Assembly: GCF_013433315.1 (NCBI RefSeq)
Contig: NZ_WXVV01000037.1
Coordinates: forward strand, 1-50,032
DNA: 50,032 bases
Origin: Pseudomonas crudilactis
Lineage (GTDB): Bacteria; Pseudomonadota; Gammaproteobacteria; Pseudomonadales; Pseudomonadaceae
Reading direction: 5' to 3'
Part shown: positions 42,330-50,032 of the stretch, piece after piece
Numbering within the stretch: the stretch's first letter is position 1
Layout: each line of letters opens with the position of its first letter
Position numbers and translations under genes: made by a program
Notes under the pieces: model-generated
What the model saw: only the letters and a program-made list of their open reading frames with translations
What the model was told of the DNA's origin: nothing
The model's database searches: none

Positions 42330-43229
42330 ATGACATCCGGATTCAAACTTCTTTGTGCCGCGCTGATTGCTCTTGGGCTGACCGGTTGTATCGCCGCCCC
42401 GATCGAAATGACCGCGCAAACCGAAACGCGCCTGAAAACCCAGGCACCGGTGCGCTTTCTGTTGACGTTCGACGACGGCCCCAGCGCTTCGAGTTTGTGG
42501 AATCCGTCGGCCACGGTGCTCGACAGTCTCAAGGACAATCCGCTGATGCCGAATATCAAAGCGGTGTTCTTTGTGCAGACGCGCGCGCCGCGAGCGGGCA
42601 ACAGTGACATCGGCCGCGGCATCATGCGGCGTGAGCATGAGGAAGGCCACATACTGGCGTTTCACACGGCCACCCACTGGCACACCAATCATCGCTTGCT
42701 CGATCCGCAAGAACTCGAAGAATCGCTGACCAACGGCACGGCTGATATCGCTGCCATCACTGGCGCGCCGCCGAAGTTGCTGCGCCCGCCGTTCTGGAAT
42801 TACGACAAACGTACCTTTACCGCTTATCAACAGCATGATTTGCATGTGTTGCTCACGGATTTAAGTGCCAACGATGGCAAGATCTGGGGCTTCAATGCCA
42901 GCCCGAGGCGTCGGGCAAACATGCTGCGACAATTATCAGAAGTTCGTGAACGGATTGCCCTTGGCGAATTTCCGACCGTTGACGGGGTGATTCCGGTAGT
43001 AGTGACGTTTCATGATCTGAATCGCTATACCGCGCGGCACACGCGCGAATACCTGCAGATTCTGCTCGATAGCGCCGCCGCCACGGGCGTGAAGCTGGCG
43101 GACAAGCCTTTCTATGATGATCACGCCGCGCTGGAGAAAGCCGCACTGGCGCGCACCGTGGAGAGCAGCTCGGAGGCGGTGAATTTGCCGGGGATGTGGA
43201 ACTGGATCTGGGATCATGACGCGCACTGA
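42330..43229 (+). CDS. Polysaccharide deacetylase, NodB-type lipoprotein
   Basis: A 299-residue carbohydrate esterase family 4 protein with lipobox LTGC (Cys20), so it is probably attached to the outer membrane. Motif 1 TFDDGP (Asp48, Asp49) and motif 2 HTATHWH (His112, His116) give the metal-binding Asp-His-His set, and LRPPFWNYDK is motif 3. It likely removes N-acetyl groups from a polysaccharide in the envelope. The natural substrate is unknown. Confidence 0.88.
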   Translation: MTSGFKLLCAALIALGLTGCIAAPIEMTAQTETRLKTQAPVRFLLTFDDGPSASSLWNPSATVLDSLKDNPLMPNIKAVFFVQTRAPRAGNSDIGRGIMRREHEEGHILAFHTATHWHTNHRLLDPQELEESLTNGTADIAAITGAPPKLLRPPFWNYDKRTFTAYQQHDLHVLLTDLSANDGKIWGFNASPRRRANMLRQLSEVRERIALGEFPTVDGVIPVVVTFHDLNRYTARHTREYLQILLDSAAATGVKLADKPFYDDHAALEKAALARTVESSSEAVNLPGMWNWIWDHDAH

Positions 43230-43340
43230 GGGCGTGGATGAAAGTTGTGATCCGGTTGGCATTTTTGTCTTGAGCAAGACAGATATTGCTCATCTATGCT
43301 CAACCGGTCGACCGACTCATCGCCTGTGAGGCGTTCACTC

Positions 43341-43583
43341 ATGCTTGCCATTGACGATATCTGCCGGATTGTCGAATCCGGCTTTCCTGCGTTCAAGTGC
43401 GATTGCATACCAAGTACGCAGGGCCTGCTGCAAATCAAGGTTTATGAGCCAGACAGCGGGCGTGTCGAATTGCTACTCAATGGCGTTTCCCCGGAACACC
43501 TCGTCACGATCCGTGACATTTCCAACTTCATCGGTGAGTTGCGTACCGAAATGAGCGCGGGCCGCCGCGCGTTCGCTGGCTAA
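43341..43583 (+). CDS. DUF1652 family protein
   Basis: An 80-residue protein matching DUF1652: CRIVESGFPAFKCDCIPST, LLQIKVYEPDSGRVELLLNG and ISNFIGELRTEM. ATG 43341 gives the normal N-terminus. Function unknown; the family is mostly found in Pseudomonas. Converges with the NUDIX gene, stops four bases apart. Confidence 0.87.
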   Translation: MLAIDDICRIVESGFPAFKCDCIPSTQGLLQIKVYEPDSGRVELLLNGVSPEHLVTIRDISNFIGELRTEMSAGRRAFAG

Positions 43584-43587
43584 CGCC

Positions 43588-43950
43588 TCATAAACGCCGT
43601 TGAAACGCTTGAACGATGCGTAACGTCGCTTCGCTGGTGTTCAGATTGCGCACTGCGTCCAGTGGATGCCAGATGCAATCGATGATCTCGTTCTGTGGAC
43701 GCACTTGCTCGAAGTCCAGCACGGACGCCTCGTAGACATGATGCCGCGTGCTGCCGCTCTGTAATTCCATTAAGTACAACACATCGTCGGCGTCCAGGCC
43801 GGTTTCTTCTTGCAGTTCGCGCACGGCAGCCTCCGCTCGGGTTTCCCCGTGCTCGACCTTGCCGCCGGGCAATGTCCAGCGGCAGTGGGGTTTGCGTACC
43901 AGGAGAATGTGGCGATCCTGTTCGCATATAACGGTTGCACGTACTTTCAT
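43588..43950 (-). CDS. NUDIX hydrolase
   Basis: A 120-residue NUDIX enzyme. The box GX5EX7REUXEEXGU is visible as GGKVEHGETRAEAAVRELQE followed by ETGLD (about 29-53). It hydrolyses a nucleoside diphosphate linked to another group; substrate unknown. The N-terminus MKVRATVICEQDRHILLVRK is typical. Confidence 0.92.
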   Translation of the reverse strand: MKVRATVICEQDRHILLVRKPHCRWTLPGGKVEHGETRAEAAVRELQEETGLDADDVLYLMELQSGSTRHHVYEASVLDFEQVRPQNEIIDCIWHPLDAVRNLNTSEATLRIVQAFQRRL

Positions 43951-44176
43951 CTGTTACCTGTTTTTACTGCTTGTCACAAAATAGAAATAAAACTGCAATA
44001 TTTGAGCCGAGCCTTGTGGCAAAGGTTCATGGGAGTTTGGAGCGTTCGCTGTTTTGAAAAGTGCCTGATCCTTGACTGTTGCGGCTGGCGACATCCGGTC
44101 GGCATTTCGGGCGGGTCAGGGTGTAAGGTAAAAGCGTGAAGCTGGATCTGACCGTTAGCAAAAAATGGAGGTGTCC

Positions 44177-44374
44177 ATGAGCATGCCGATGTTGAACAAG
44201 ATGCACATGAACGGCTATGACGTGCTGAGCGTGAACAATGGCCCATGGCGGGTTTGCACCCAGGGCGATCGGCTGGCGTCGTTTGGCAGCCGGGAGGAAG
44301 CGCTGGCCTATGCCGCCGCACTGCCTGGCTACAAAAAACGCTCGACGCGCGCGCAAAGTCACAAAACCCACTGA
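44177..44374 (+). CDS. Small hypothetical protein, DUF2188-like layout
   Basis: A 65-residue protein starting at ATG 44177 after TGGAGGTG. GPWRVCTQGDRLASFGSREE, then ALAYAAALPG, shows the W-x-V, G-turn, F-x-S-R-x-E-A-L pattern of DUF2188-like beta-beta-alpha proteins and resembles the small protein at 17992. Basic C-terminus. An imperfect terminator follows. Confidence 0.65.
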   Translation: MSMPMLNKMHMNGYDVLSVNNGPWRVCTQGDRLASFGSREEALAYAAALPGYKKRSTRAQSHKTH

Positions 44375-44390
44375 CAGGCAGGCTGTAACG

Positions 44391-44419
44391 AAAGAACCCC
44401 GGCATGTGTCGGGGCTTTT
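44391..44419 (+). terminator. Rho-independent terminator
   Basis: AAGAACCCCGGCATGTGTCG, then GGGCTTTTG: a stem CCCCG(G)/CGGGG with short T-run just after the small gene at 44177. Confidence 0.6.
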
Positions 44420-44441
44420 GTTTGAGGTAGGCGGGTGGGTC

Positions 44442-44681
44442 TCAGTGGACCTTGGTTCGGCTGATGGCGCGGGCTTTCACTTCCTTGGCATAGAGTTGCA
44501 GCCGTTCTTCATCGCTTTGCAGCACCTCACAGGATCTCAGCACGCTTTGCGCATCTGCTTCATTGCCGGATTTGCGCAGTTGTTCTGCGATACGTTTCAG
44601 GTCGACCGCCGACCATCTCAAGTCCGATGCAACGCTTTGCAGGTCGCGTTGAAGTTCGTGTTCGTATTCATTGAGCCGCAT
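44442..44681 (-). CDS. Small helical hypothetical protein
   Basis: A 79-residue all-helical protein (NEYEHELQRDLQSVASDLRW; RIAEQLRKSGNEADAQSVLR). ATG 44681 follows a strong GGAGGTGATC site, so it is preferred to the ATG at 44723. No family recognised; probably a coiled coil. Confidence 0.65.
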   Translation of the reverse strand: MRLNEYEHELQRDLQSVASDLRWSAVDLKRIAEQLRKSGNEADAQSVLRSCEVLQSDEERLQLYAKEVKARAISRTKVH

Positions 44682-44864
44682 GATCACCTCCAGAACATTC
44701 TCGGTAGAAAAGAGTAGTCGCATTTTTCGTCGATGGGCAAAGCCTGTTCGTCAGTACGCTGAACGGTTGTGAAAAGTTGTGCAGATTGCGCCAAGGGCGC
44801 GGTGCCACGATGGATGTGCACCCGGTTACGCGCTACATTCAGCTTTTTAAATCAGGAATACACC

Positions 44865-45200
44865 ATGCGGATATGGATCGGGACTCTGGCGTTGACCCTG
44901 TTGGCGGGTTGCTCGTTGCCGGCATCGCTGGTGCCGGGTGAGCCGAATATCAGCAAGACCAGCGCCAAGTCGCCCAAGGACTATGCTGCGTGTTTATTAC
45001 CGTTGTGGCAGAAGGATGTGGCCAAGACTTCGCAGACATCGATTTCCAACGGCTACCGCATCACGGCGCCAAGCATCATCACGGCGGACGAGATCCTCGA
45101 CATCGTCAAGTACAAGGATGGCAGCCGGGTTTCGTTGTATCAGGGGCCGCCGTGGGCCAAGTCCGGGTCGTTGCGCCAATCGGTGCGTGACTGCCTGTAA
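44865..45200 (+). CDS. Hypothetical lipoprotein
   Basis: A 111-residue predicted lipoprotein: MRIWIGTLALTLLAGCSLPA has a clean lipobox LLAGC (Cys16). The mature part (KDYAACLLPLWQKDVAKTSQ; YRITAPSIITADEILDIVKY) has two cysteines that could form a disulfide. No family was recognised. It ends just before a strong terminator. Confidence 0.7.
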   Translation: MRIWIGTLALTLLAGCSLPASLVPGEPNISKTSAKSPKDYAACLLPLWQKDVAKTSQTSISNGYRITAPSIITADEILDIVKYKDGSRVSLYQGPPWAKSGSLRQSVRDCL

Positions 45201-45216
45201 CGACGCCTGCAGAGAC

Positions 45217-45257
45217 AAAAAAAGCAGAAGCCGTATCGTCGGTTTCTGCTTTTTTTT
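45217..45257 (+). terminator. Rho-independent terminator
   Basis: AAAAAAAGCAGAAGCC, loop, GGTTTCTGCTTTTTTTT: a long stem with T-run after the lipoprotein gene. The A-tract allows action in both directions. Confidence 0.88.
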
Positions 45258-45400
45258 GCCTGCCTGGAGACTGATAAGGTGGGATCTGATTCGCGAAATG
45301 AGCGGTGACAGTTGCGCACGAAGGGTTTCCTCCGTGTGCACTAGGCTTTTGAGGGGCGGTCGATAGTCAGATCGGCCGGTCTTTCAAGGAGCCTCGGATC

Positions 45401-46006
45401 ATGGATGATCTGGTCAAAGAAGTTATTCCGCTGTTGCAGTACCTGATTCCCGGTTTTTTGTCGGCGTGGATTTTTTATTCGCTGACGGCGTTCAAGCGAC
45501 CGGATACGTTCGGGCAGATTGTGCAGGCGCTGATTTTCACATTTGTGATTCAAGGCGCGGTATTGGGGATTGGGGCAATTTGTCTGTGGGTGGGTTCGAA
45601 AGGCTTTTCTGTAGGGAAATGGGATGCTCGGGCAGAGGCATTGTGGGCATTTATTGTTTCAGTATGTCTCGCCGGGCTTTTCTGTTATCTGACTTCAAAC
45701 GGGATGTTGCATGTGTGGCTACGCAAGCGACACCTGACACGCAAAAGCTCCCATCCTAGCGAGTGGTACAGCGCCTTTGAGCGACAGGATCGCCTTGTCA
45801 CTTTGCAACTGAATGACGAGAGGCGATTGTTTGGCTGGCCTTTGGAGTGGCCCTCCGGTCCCTCGGAAGGGCAATTTATCTTGCTGAATCCACAATGGCT
45901 TGGCGATGGTGGCGAGGTGCTCACTTTTGGCGCCGAATTAATGGTGATAGATTCCTCAAAAGTTCAGTGGGTCGAATTCAATTCTGTCGAGGAGGTTGTT
46001 TCATGA
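45401..46006 (+). CDS. DUF6338 family membrane protein
   Basis: A 201-residue protein with three N-terminal membrane helices (about 10-28, 40-65, 82-100) and a cytoplasmic domain (about 105-201; FGWPLEWPSGPSEGQFILLN). LIPGFLSAWIFYSLTAFKRP is the DUF6338 signature. Function unknown. The next small gene overlaps its stop (ATGA), so the two are translated together. Composition is slightly more AT-rich than neighbours, which hints at an accessory pair. Confidence 0.75.
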   Translation: MDDLVKEVIPLLQYLIPGFLSAWIFYSLTAFKRPDTFGQIVQALIFTFVIQGAVLGIGAICLWVGSKGFSVGKWDARAEALWAFIVSVCLAGLFCYLTSNGMLHVWLRKRHLTRKSSHPSEWYSAFERQDRLVTLQLNDERRLFGWPLEWPSGPSEGQFILLNPQWLGDGGEVLTFGAELMVIDSSKVQWVEFNSVEEVVS

Positions 46007-46128
46007 GCGCAAAAGCACCCAATCCCATGCCACCTCACGTGGCGCGTCTCTTCGTGGGGCCAGACGGCAAGCCGTTGGCAAAACCGCTGGTTAAAGGGCC
46101 GAGTGCGCCTCCACCGCCAAAGCGCTGA
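46003..46128 (+). CDS. 41-residue Pro/Lys-rich small protein coupled to DUF6338
   Basis: Starts at ATG 46003, overlapping the DUF6338 stop by four bases, with a strong GAGGAGG site eight bases upstream. The sequence is rich in Pro and Lys (MSAKAPNPMPPHVARLFVGP; KGPSAPPPPKR) and probably unfolded alone. It is likely a partner of the membrane protein; function unknown. Confidence 0.65.
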   Translation: MSAKAPNPMPPHVARLFVGPDGKPLAKPLVKGPSAPPPPKR

Positions 46129-46145
46129 TCAGCGTCGCGAGCCAC

Positions 46146-47045
46146 TTAGCCCCAACCCTCAGCAACCGCCCGGCGAATCGCTTCCAGCAGCATCGCAAAC
46201 GCCGGGTTGTCGTTGTTCTCCCGCCAGATCAGATGCAGCTCGCTCTGCACCCCTTCGCCCAGATCGATATCGCGAAACACCACATTCTTGAACACCACAC
46301 TGGTGGCGCAGCGCGGTACCAGCGCCAGGCCCATGCCCGCATTCACCAGTGCCAGAATCGTCAGCGACGAGCCCAGCCACTGCACATAATCCGGCGCAAC
46401 CCGGGCCGAGCGCAGCATCCCCGTCAGCAGTTCGTTGAACGGCGGATACGCGGCGTGGGAATACATCAGGAACGGTTGTTTATCCAGATCACTGACCGCC
46501 ACTTCAGTAGCTGTTGCCAAGGGATGACCGCTCGGCACTGCCAGTACAAACGGTTCACGCACCAGGCATTCAGTCGCATAGCCCGGCTCCAGTAATGGTG
46601 CGCGAGCAATGCCCAGATCAATGCGGCGGGCGCGCAGGGCTTCGTGCTGCTGGTAAGTGTTCATCTCCGACAGATCGATTTTCACCTGCGGTTGTTTCAG
46701 GCGTGCCTCGGCAATCACCTTGGGCAGAAACTCATACACCGCGCTGCCGACAAAACTGATGTTTACCGAACCGATATCGCCCTCGGCAAACCGCCGGGCG
46801 GTGACGGCCGCTTGCTGCGCACGCTCCAGCAGGTTCTGTGCTTCGATGAAAAACGCCCGGCCTGCAGCGGTCAGCGCGACGCTACGCGTGCTGCGGGTAA
46901 ACAACTCGACACCGAGGTGATGCTCGAGCAACTGAATCTGCCGGCTCAGCGGCGGCTGCGTCATATTTAGCCGTTCGGCGGCGCGGCGAAAGTTGAGTTC
47001 GGTGGCGACGGTAGTAAAGCAGCGCAGCTGGGTCAGTTCGAACAT
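46146..47045 (-). CDS. LysR family transcriptional regulator
   Basis: A 299-residue LysR regulator: HTH at about 14-40 (LNFRRAAERLNMTQPPLSRQ), substrate-binding domain from about 90 on. It is divergent from the sugar-acid transporter and glucarate dehydratase genes and probably activates them with the sugar acid as ligand. An inverted repeat overlaps its own start (47044-47097). Start 47045 gives the normal MFELTQLRCF N-terminus. Confidence 0.9.
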   Translation of the reverse strand: MFELTQLRCFTTVATELNFRRAAERLNMTQPPLSRQIQLLEHHLGVELFTRSTRSVALTAAGRAFFIEAQNLLERAQQAAVTARRFAEGDIGSVNISFVGSAVYEFLPKVIAEARLKQPQVKIDLSEMNTYQQHEALRARRIDLGIARAPLLEPGYATECLVREPFVLAVPSGHPLATATEVAVSDLDKQPFLMYSHAAYPPFNELLTGMLRSARVAPDYVQWLGSSLTILALVNAGMGLALVPRCATSVVFKNVVFRDIDLGEGVQSELHLIWRENNDNPAFAMLLEAIRRAVAEGWG

Positions 47046-47097
47046 TGATCTAATCCGGGTATCAATCGAATGCCAAGTTAGATTAGACGGGATCAAT
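47044..47097. promoter_or_regulatory. Nested inverted repeat, probable LysR binding region
   Basis: ATTGATC (47044-47050) pairs with GATCAAT (47091-47097), and TCTAATC (47049-47055) with GATTAGA (47081-47087). Both repeats are perfect and share a centre near 47068-47071. The region overlaps the lysR start and lies before the transporter gene, as expected for a LysR autoregulatory and activation site. Confidence 0.6.
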
Positions 47098-47164
47098 AGT
47101 CGCCGTCCATGATCGGTCCATCGCTTTACGCCATCCCTAAAAAAACAAGATCGGGAGTCGCCCC

Positions 47165-48532
47165 TTGAAAACCCTCCAGAGTTCGCTGGACGTCACGGTA
47201 CTCGCTCGTGCCGCCGCCAAGGTCAAGCGCCATGTGCTGCCGCTGTTCGTGGTGATGTTCATCGTCAACTACATCGATCGGGTCAACATCGGTTTCGTGC
47301 GCAGTCACATGGAAACCGATCTGGGCATCGGCGCGGCGGCTTACGGCCTCGGTGCCGGTTTGTTTTTTGTGGGCTACGCGCTGTTCGAAGTGCCGTCCAA
47401 CATGCTTCTGCAGCGTTATGGCGCACGGGCGTGGCTGACACGGATCATGTTCACTTGGGGCGCCGCCGCCATGGCCATGGCGTTCGTCCGAGGTGAAACC
47501 AGTTTCTATGTGCTGCGCTTTATTCTCGGCGCGGCCGAGGCGGGGTTCTTTCCGGGCATCATTTACTACTTCACCCAATGGCTACCGGCCTCCGAGCGCG
47601 GCAAGACCATGGCGGTGTTTCTCAGTGGCTCGGCGATTGCCTCGGTGATCTCCGGCCCGGTGTCCGGTGCGCTGCTGCACATCAGTGGTTTGGGGTTGCA
47701 CGGCTGGCAGTGGATGTTCCTGATCGAGGGCGCGGCGTCGGTGGTGCTTTGTGGGTTTGTCTGGTTCTGGCTGCAATCGCACCCGCGTCAGGCCAAGTGG
47801 CTGAGCGAAGAAGAACGCGAAGCGCTGGTGGCGGCGATTGCTGAAGAGCAGCGCGCTCGTGAGTCCTCGCAGGTGGCCAAGCCGTCGATGTTCAAGCTGT
47901 TGGCGGACCGGCAGATTGCGCTGTTCTGCTTCATCTACTTCTCCATTGCCCTGACCATTTACGGCGCGACGTTCTGGCTGCCGAGCATGATCAAGAAGAT
48001 GGGCAATCTCGGTGACTTCCAGGTCGGCCTGCTCAATTCGATTCCGTGGATCATTTCGATTGTTGCCATGTACGGCTTCGCAGCCATGGCCGGCAAGTGG
48101 AAATTCCAGCAAGCGTGGGTTGCCTTGACGCTGGTGATAGCAGCGATCGGCATGTTCATGTCGACCACTGGCGGGCCGATCTTCGCCTTCGTCGCCATCT
48201 GCTTCGCCGCTATCGGTTTCAAGGCTGCGTCGGCGTTGTTCTGGCCGATCCCGCAAAGCTATCTGGATGCGCGCATCGCCGCTGCGGTGATCGCTTTGAT
48301 CAACTCCATCGGCAACCTCGGCGGTTTCGTTGCGCCGACGGCGTTCGGCATCCTCGAAGAAACCACCGGCTCCATCGAGGGCGGTCTTTATGGCCTGGCG
48401 GCGACGTCGCTGATCGCGGCGGTGGTGATCTTCTTCGCCCGCACGGCGCCGGGTGCCAAAGGCAAAACCCCGGCAAAGTCCGATGACGAGACCGCCGTTG
48501 TCGCGACGGCCAGCCCGGCCGCGAGCCATTGA
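47165..48532 (+). CDS. gudP: MFS transporter, glucarate/galactarate (ACS family) type
   Basis: A 455-residue anion:cation symporter of the major facilitator superfamily with 12 helices. FIVNYIDRVNIGFVRSHMET (about 32-51), RYGARAWLTRIMFTWG and LGAAEAGFFPGIIYYFTQWL are characteristic of the GudP/GarP and phthalate-permease group. It should import glucarate or a related sugar acid. The start is a TTG at 47165 preceded by GGGAG; no ATG fits. It is upstream of glucarate dehydratase in the same direction. The symbol is a best guess. Confidence 0.85.
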   Translation: MKTLQSSLDVTVLARAAAKVKRHVLPLFVVMFIVNYIDRVNIGFVRSHMETDLGIGAAAYGLGAGLFFVGYALFEVPSNMLLQRYGARAWLTRIMFTWGAAAMAMAFVRGETSFYVLRFILGAAEAGFFPGIIYYFTQWLPASERGKTMAVFLSGSAIASVISGPVSGALLHISGLGLHGWQWMFLIEGAASVVLCGFVWFWLQSHPRQAKWLSEEEREALVAAIAEEQRARESSQVAKPSMFKLLADRQIALFCFIYFSIALTIYGATFWLPSMIKKMGNLGDFQVGLLNSIPWIISIVAMYGFAAMAGKWKFQQAWVALTLVIAAIGMFMSTTGGPIFAFVAICFAAIGFKAASALFWPIPQSYLDARIAAAVIALINSIGNLGGFVAPTAFGILEETTGSIEGGLYGLAATSLIAAVVIFFARTAPGAKGKTPAKSDDETAVVATASPAASH

Positions 48533-48562
48533 ATTGATTGTCGATCTGTCAGGAGCGTTATC

Positions 48563-49837
48563 TTGAAAATCACCCGCGTAACTGTGACTCCGATTGCCTT
48601 TCGCGATCCGCCGCTGCTCAACGCCAGCGGCATCCACGAACCCTTTGCCCTGCGTTCGATCATCGAGATCGAAAGCGACAACGGCTACATCGGCCTCGGC
48701 GAAAGCTATGGCGATGCCCCGGCGCTGGCGATTCAGCAGCAGTTGCAGGCGCAGTTGATCGGTCTCGATCCGTTCAACCTCAACCAGTTGCGCGCGATCG
48801 TGCAGGCCACCGTCGCTGCGAATAAACCTGCCAGTCTCGCCGGTGCTGAACTGGCACCCGGTTCCCACGCCAGTAAAGCGGTGAGCAATGCCTACTCGGC
48901 GTTCGAAGTGGCGTTTCTCGATCTGCAGGCGCATTACCTGAACGTGCCGCTGGTGGACCTGCTCGGCGGCGCGATTCGCGATGAAGTGCCGTTCAGCGCT
49001 TACCTGTTCTTCAAGTACGCGCAGCATGTCGATTCGCCGTACAAACCGGACAATTGGGGCGAGGCGCTCAGCGAGCAACAGATCGTTGCGCAGGCTGCGC
49101 GGATGATCGAGGCGTACGGGTTCAAAAGCATCAAACTCAAGGCCGGCACGTTGCCGCCGGAGCATGAAGTGGCATGCATCAAGGCCTTGAAAAAAGCCTT
49201 CCCGGGCTATCCGCTGCGCATCGACCCGAATGGCAACTGGTCATTGGAAACCTCGATTCGCATGGCTGAATTGCTCGGCGACGATCTGCAGTATTACGAA
49301 GATCCGACACCGGGTCTCGACGGCATGGCTGAGCTGCACAAACGCACCGGTCTGCCGCTGGCGACCAACATGGTGGTCACCGATTTCGACGAATTCCGCC
49401 GCAGCATCGCGCAAAACAGCGTGCAGATTGTTCTCGCCGACCACCATTACTGGGGCGGCCTGCGCGACACGCAGACGCTGGCGAAAATGTGCGATGTGTT
49501 CGGCGTTGGTGTGTCGATGCATTCCAACTCGCACCTGGGTATCAGCCTGATGGCGATGGCGCATGTCGCGGCGGCGGTGCCGAATCTGGATTACGCCTGC
49601 GATACGCATTACCCCTGGCAGGAGCCGGATGAAGAGGTGATCAAGGGCGGCAAGCTGCCAATAGTCGATGGCTGCGTGAAGATCACCCGGGCGCCGGGGC
49701 TTGGCCTTGAACTGGATCATGAGCAGTTGGGCAAGCTGCATGATCAGTACCTGACGTGCGGGATTCGTCAGCGCGATGATGTGCGGCAGATGCAGCGTTA
49801 CAAGCCGGACTGGAGGGCGGTCAAGCCGAGATTTTGA
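48563..49837 (+). CDS. gudD: Glucarate dehydratase, enolase superfamily
   Basis: A 424-residue enzyme converting D-glucarate (and possibly L-idarate) to 5-keto-4-deoxy-glucarate. Visible active-site parts: SIKLKAGT (catalytic Lys-x-Lys), RIDPNGNW and YYEDPTPG (Mg2+ ligands), ADHHYWGG, and MHSNSHLG with the catalytic His. It is slightly shorter than the E. coli enzyme (446). The start is TTG 48563 after AGGAG. Operon with gudP. No downstream keto-deoxyglucarate dehydratase gene is in the window. Confidence 0.9.
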   Translation: MKITRVTVTPIAFRDPPLLNASGIHEPFALRSIIEIESDNGYIGLGESYGDAPALAIQQQLQAQLIGLDPFNLNQLRAIVQATVAANKPASLAGAELAPGSHASKAVSNAYSAFEVAFLDLQAHYLNVPLVDLLGGAIRDEVPFSAYLFFKYAQHVDSPYKPDNWGEALSEQQIVAQAARMIEAYGFKSIKLKAGTLPPEHEVACIKALKKAFPGYPLRIDPNGNWSLETSIRMAELLGDDLQYYEDPTPGLDGMAELHKRTGLPLATNMVVTDFDEFRRSIAQNSVQIVLADHHYWGGLRDTQTLAKMCDVFGVGVSMHSNSHLGISLMAMAHVAAAVPNLDYACDTHYPWQEPDEEVIKGGKLPIVDGCVKITRAPGLGLELDHEQLGKLHDQYLTCGIRQRDDVRQMQRYKPDWRAVKPRF

Positions 49838-49856
49838 TGTCGTGCTCGCTGGCCTC

Positions 49857-49940
49857 TTCGCGAGCAAGCTCGCTCCCACATTTGATCTGTGGCGTTCACA
49901 AATCCTTTGTGGGAGCGAGCTTGCTCGCGAAGGGGGCGAC
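49857..49940. repeat. REP palindrome pair
   Basis: TTCGCGAGCAAGCTCGCTCC at 49858 and GTGGGAGCGAGCTTGCTCGC at about 49910 in inverted orientation, between two converging genes. Confidence 0.87.
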
Positions 49941-49948
49941 TCATTCCT

Positions 49949-50032
49949 TCAGAGTGTATGCACCAGCCAATCCCGAAACGCTTTCAGTGACGGCAAATTC
50001 TCATTGCGCGGCGGATACACCAGGTAATAGCT
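49949..50032 (-). CDS. LysR-type regulator, C-terminal end only
   Basis: The last 27 residues of a minus-strand gene cut by the window edge. They read SYYLVYPPRNENLPSLKAFR, then DWLVHTL and TGA. This matches the end of GcvA-like LysR regulators (YYLVYP near the C-terminus). The rest lies beyond the window. Confidence 0.7.
   Translation of the reverse strand, partial: SYYLVYPPRNENLPSLKAFRDWLVHTL

Overview
The window looks like a chromosome segment of a fluorescent Pseudomonas (P. fluorescens / P. koreensis type). This is inferred from high-GC coding, many copies of the REP palindrome built on GGGAGCGAGCTTGCTCGCGA, and typical Pseudomonas genes (fused mrp/pha antiporter operon, DUF6124, DUF1652, DUF3087, DUF2789 proteins). 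No database search was possible; all family names come from reading the proteins.

Layout. 1-2100: arsenic operon arsR-arsC-arsH with no efflux pump gene, then a decayed histidine kinase tail. 2100-4800: two tandem Sel1-repeat lipoproteins, a DUF4287 protein and a GNAT acetyltransferase. 4800-8060: REP cluster, a long structured leader before a DUF6124 gene, a Tle1-like (DUF2235) phospholipase and its overlapping DUF2931 lipoprotein, probably a toxin and its immunity protein. 8060-12560: an accessory island with unusual base composition. It holds a repeat-bounded segment with a small ORF, then two AT-rich minus-strand genes: a P-loop ATPase carrying a C-terminal nuclease-like domain, and a phospholipase-D-type protein with a possible EVE/PUA-like C-terminus. 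This pair is the best candidate for an undescribed (probably defence) system.

12560-24200: AlkC-like DNA alkylation repair protein and GST, RpiR regulator, cysteine-poor DksA-like protein, chemoreceptor, several small proteins, an orphan betaine-type binding protein, TonB receptor with DUF2946, and a DUF3995 membrane protein. 24300-30400: six-gene Mrp/Pha-type monovalent cation/proton antiporter operon on the minus strand (A-B fused, C, D, E, F, G) with overlapping genes. 30600-33620: EamA transporter divergent from an XRE-cupin regulator that is followed by an FAD/NAD(P)-binding oxidoreductase.

33800-39050: nucleosidase PpnN, DUF3087, DUF2784, AzlC/AzlD amino-acid exporter, small proteins, and an HMCES-like SOS peptidase. 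39070-42200: sulfonate-type ABC binding proteins and permease without an ATPase, with a pair of tandem palindromes in the divergent intergenic region. 42300-46130: polysaccharide deacetylase, DUF1652, NUDIX, several small proteins, DUF6338 protein with an overlapping 41-residue ORF. 46140-49840: LysR regulator divergent from a sugar-acid transporter and glucarate dehydratase. The last 84 bases are the end of another LysR-type gene. No rRNA, tRNA, CRISPR array or complete insertion sequence was seen.
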